Assembly (NCBI GenBank): GCA_023091735.1
Contig: JALKBU010000029.1
Coordinates: 62,001-126,000 of the forward strand
DNA from: Trichomonas tenax
Taxonomy: Eukaryota > Parabasalia > Trichomonadida > Trichomonadidae
Direction: 5' to 3'
DNA: 64,000 nt
In this document: positions 61,758 through 64,000 of the stretch, piece by piece
How the letters are laid out: every line of letters begins with the position of its first letter
How positions within the stretch are numbered: the stretch's first letter is position 1
Notes under the pieces: generated by a model
Database searches by the model: none
What the model was told of the DNA's origin: nothing
Seen by the model: the letters and a program-made list of their open reading frames with translations, nothing else
Made by a program: the position numbers and the translations under genes

Positions 61758-61835
61758 TTCACCACTTTAAAAAGTGACTTCTTTCAAAAAAAAACCAGAA
61801 AAATGAAAAATATAATTTTTAGCATTCAAATTTGA
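61758..61835 (+). repeat. Terminal inverted repeat, right (copy 3)
   Basis: Begins TCACCACTTTAAAAAGTGAC and ends AGCATTCAAATTTGAA, nine bases before the ATG of the vWA gene. Confidence 0.8.
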
Positions 61836-61844
61836 ATTTTTAAT

Positions 61845-64000
61845 ATGGAGAGTATTCACGTAGATTTTTCAAATACCCATGTTTCCTGGATGTACATGTA
61901 CTCGTGGACAGTGCAGGACTTGGCCAAAGACATAAGAAATAGATTGAAACTCAATTTCATACCAAAGATCGGTCTTTATGGAAGTATTTTAGAACAGAAT
62001 TCTGAATTCTCGAATTGGATCATTGATACTGACGTTATATCACTGCTCTGTGAAGATGAAAGAACATTAGTTAAACTTCCAGATAATTTCTTCGAAAATA
62101 ATGCCCCACCACCTGGAAAGTACCGCATATTCACAACATGCAACTACGAATCCATCACAAAAGGATTCATTGAGACAGTTGACGTCAACTCAGACTTTGA
62201 AATTACAAAAAACAAATTGATTGATCTTATTAAGCAGAAATACTCAATTAGCAATAATTACATCGATATCATCATATATTTAGCAGGAGGCATTCCTTAT
62301 GTTAAAGGTAGTATTGCAGATTTCTATGCTTGCTATCAAGCAGCAAAACACGATATTTATGTGACTGTATTCAATCGCTCATTGAACAGTCAAATTGCAA
62401 ATAATGTTAATGCATACCAAACATTCATTATGAGTCAATTTTCAAGTATTGGATCATGCGCAACAACAGTTGATAGATTCCTTCTTTCTCCTTTGGAGAG
62501 ACTTGAGCTTGATGATGTTAAATATGGAGCTTCCATTATTGGACTCCTTACCAAAGTTTCAGACCAATCACTTTCAAGTATCATTGGTTGGATTGAACAA
62601 AAAACACGCTTCTGCCCAATACTTACATCTCTTTATGACCTTCAAAACAGCAGCTGTGTTCGTTTTCATAACATTATGACGATTTGCAGTGCTCTTCTTT
62701 GCTTTTCAATTGAAGTTCATCGACTTAGCAAGATCAATACACGCAGCTATTGGAGAACAAGCCTCAATTTGTTGGGTTTCATTGAAGATCTTCTCTTGAT
62801 TTCTCCACCGAAGTTCGTCACAAAATACGGGCGATTCATTTCAACATCATCATCTGAATTCTATTTCTACAAATTCCTTCCAGATCTCGATCATATTACA
62901 TATTATGAACCTGATTTTGATGATAATTATTGCCCATTAAATGGAGAGCCTCTTCCAGCATTTGATGTTATTTATAAAAATAATTCCTGGTCTTTCAAGA
63001 TTCATAAAATCATTGATATTCTCACCACTTCATCATCGTGCATCTATTCAGGCTCTAATGGTCCAATCTTATATCTCTATCGCGCCCCAACTGATTCAAG
63101 AATTAAAGGTGTTCCAAAACAAGAAATTATTGTTATTCGACCTGAATTCGGAAAGCTCGAAATTATTGATATTGATGTAGAAGCTAAGAAAATTCAATCT
63201 CAGAAGAATCAAGATGAAGTAGCTTCGGCTGAAGAAGTCAAACAAATCAATATAGTATGCTGTGACACTTCTGGATCTATGCAGGGCGATAGATTAAAAA
63301 TTGCCAAGAAGGCATTTCGAATTCTTGCAAAGAGAGCATTTTATATTGGCCCGCAAACAATCTGGGGCTTAATTGCTTTTAACCATAAAATAAAAGTAAT
63401 CCAAGATCCAACTTCAATCACATGTGATTTCTATACAAAACTTAAAAATTTGAGTGCAGAAGGAGGTACTGGGTTATATGATGCAGTCATACATGCCAAA
63501 GATACTATAATCAAACTTGACCAGGGTGGAAGATACAAAAATGCAATAAAAAGAATCATTCTTTTGACAGATGGAGATGATGGTAATTGGTATGGGGATC
63601 TATCCAGATTACCTGAACTGATTAATCAATTAAATGCCAACGATATTCATGTTGATCTTATTGAAATTGGAAATGATTGCACTTTAGAACCACCCAGAAA
63701 CCTTGCAATAATGACAGGTGGTGGCTATTTTAAAGCTGTCATCGATAAGACCAAGCTTCGAAAACTATTTGAGTCAGATGGATTTTTCAATCTCCACCTT
63801 CGTCAATTTTCTCAGAAAATCACTGCAAAATTGCCTGATCCTAATAATAAAAACAATTTACGATATATGCAGTTATTGAACATTAGTCGTATGCCAATGA
63901 ATTCTGCAAGATTAAAGGACTTTGAAGCTATGCTGCCAATCAACTCAATGGAAACAATTAAATCTGCAATTCTTAGGTTGAATAATCTCGACAAGATTAA
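61845..64000 (+). CDS. vWA-domain protein, C-terminus beyond window
   Basis: A frame from ATG 61845 stays open to the right edge (718 codons) and reads as a coherent protein starting MESIHVDFSNTHVSWMY. Residues about 470-650 form a von Willebrand factor A domain with a complete MIDAS: DTSGS at about 474-478, GGTGLYDAV, and LLTDGDDG. Such domains bind metal ions and proteins. The 470 residues before it, with segments such as YLAGGIPYVKGSIADFYACY, are not assigned to a family. In trichomonads vWA domains occur in large cytosolic proteins often linked to ubiquitin or kinase modules; the missing C-terminus may hold one. The start lies directly behind the inverted repeat of the recombinase element. 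Confidence 0.88.
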   Translation, partial: MESIHVDFSNTHVSWMYMYSWTVQDLAKDIRNRLKLNFIPKIGLYGSILEQNSEFSNWIIDTDVISLLCEDERTLVKLPDNFFENNAPPPGKYRIFTTCNYESITKGFIETVDVNSDFEITKNKLIDLIKQKYSISNNYIDIIIYLAGGIPYVKGSIADFYACYQAAKHDIYVTVFNRSLNSQIANNVNAYQTFIMSQFSSIGSCATTVDRFLLSPLERLELDDVKYGASIIGLLTKVSDQSLSSIIGWIEQKTRFCPILTSLYDLQNSSCVRFHNIMTICSALLCFSIEVHRLSKINTRSYWRTSLNLLGFIEDLLLISPPKFVTKYGRFISTSSSEFYFYKFLPDLDHITYYEPDFDDNYCPLNGEPLPAFDVIYKNNSWSFKIHKIIDILTTSSSCIYSGSNGPILYLYRAPTDSRIKGVPKQEIIVIRPEFGKLEIIDIDVEAKKIQSQKNQDEVASAEEVKQINIVCCDTSGSMQGDRLKIAKKAFRILAKRAFYIGPQTIWGLIAFNHKIKVIQDPTSITCDFYTKLKNLSAEGGTGLYDAVIHAKDTIIKLDQGGRYKNAIKRIILLTDGDDGNWYGDLSRLPELINQLNANDIHVDLIEIGNDCTLEPPRNLAIMTGGGYFKAVIDKTKLRKLFESDGFFNLHLRQFSQKITAKLPDPNNKNNLRYMQLLNISRMPMNSARLKDFEAMLPINSMETIKSAILRLNNLDKI

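Larger units (their letters stand above)
61361..61835 (+). mobile_element. Internally deleted tyrosine-recombinase element with terminal inverted repeats
   Basis: A 475-bp unit bounded by inverted repeats of about 78 bp: 61361-61440 and 61758-61835. Both outer ends carry TTCAAATTTGAA (as part of the near-palindrome ATTCAAATTTGAAT). Inside is a recombinase gene reduced to its two ends (61462-61744). A third repeat copy stands just to the left (61251-61310). No target duplication was identified. The most likely reading is a non-autonomous deletion derivative of an element whose full copy encoded a tyrosine recombinase. Confidence 0.7.

Noticed and set aside
1..64000. CRISPR arrays, bacterial operons, rRNA genes, spliceosomal introns
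   Set aside because: No regularly spaced repeats, no Shine-Dalgarno-led gene strings, no rRNA, and no trichomonad-type 3' splice sequence (ACTAACACACAG) noticed by eye.

Overview
The window is AT-rich (roughly 70% A+T by eye) eukaryotic DNA with intron-less genes on both strands. It fits a trichomonad (Parabasalia), probably a Tritrichomonas or Trichomonas relative. The signs are a BspA-like leucine-rich-repeat gene, several ankyrin proteins of the trichomonad type, a bacterial-type NlpC/P60 peptidase, a right-handed beta-helix surface protein, a two-repeat Myb protein, DOCK, DENN and Ras signalling genes, and start codons preceded closely by TCA-YTTT initiator-like sequences. The exact species cannot be settled by eye.

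Layout. 1-2230: a helical-repeat gene cut by the left edge, then NECAP, both on the minus strand. 2231-10486: mostly non-coding, with a beta-helix surface gene fragment, a frameshifted ankyrin pseudogene and one copy of a 680-bp dispersed repeat. 10487-15440: Myb (+), helical-repeat protein (-), ankyrin protein (-). 15441-20843: a non-coding stretch with an array of four long RNA-like hairpins (17087-17599), then NlpC/P60 and a Ras-like GTPase. 20844-31337: a hAT transposase remnant, a small unknown gene, a helical-repeat gene, then 4.7 kb of non-coding DNA with a second array of five long hairpins (28147-28701) and the other repeat copies. 31338-54556: the gene-dense part, with a SAPS-like protein, a DOCK exchange factor, a PAP2 phosphatase, a DENN protein, a broken ankyrin gene, a 1409-residue ankyrin protein, a FOP/LisH protein, a small unknown gene, a Ski2-type helicase, a coiled-coil/ankyrin protein and an NPL4-like protein. 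54900-59535: a mosaic of broken surface-protein genes ending in a BspA-like gene. 59563-64000: a coiled-coil gene, a tRNA-Met, a deletion derivative of a tyrosine-recombinase mobile element with inverted repeats, and a vWA-domain gene that runs off the right edge.

How the genes fit together. Ordinary cell-biology genes dominate the dense part: endocytosis (NECAP), GTPase control (Ras, DOCK, DENN), lipid phosphatase, RNA decay (Ski2), basal body (FOP/LisH) and ubiquitin handling (NPL4-like). They lie between islands of decayed surface and ankyrin genes and repeats. No operons are expected or seen; several divergent pairs share 280-630 bp intergenic regions that carry a recurring TTTACATGTCAAAA-like motif.

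The most unusual signal is the pair of hairpin arrays. Nine different imperfect fold-backs (about 55-110 nt, stems of roughly 18-41 pairs, some with many G-U pairs) lie in series in intergenic DNA and resemble clusters of microRNA precursors. One of them has diverged relatives elsewhere in the window that show a compensatory stem change. The second notable item is the recombinase-derived element at 61251-61835, whose inverted repeat ends 9 bases before the start codon of the vWA gene.
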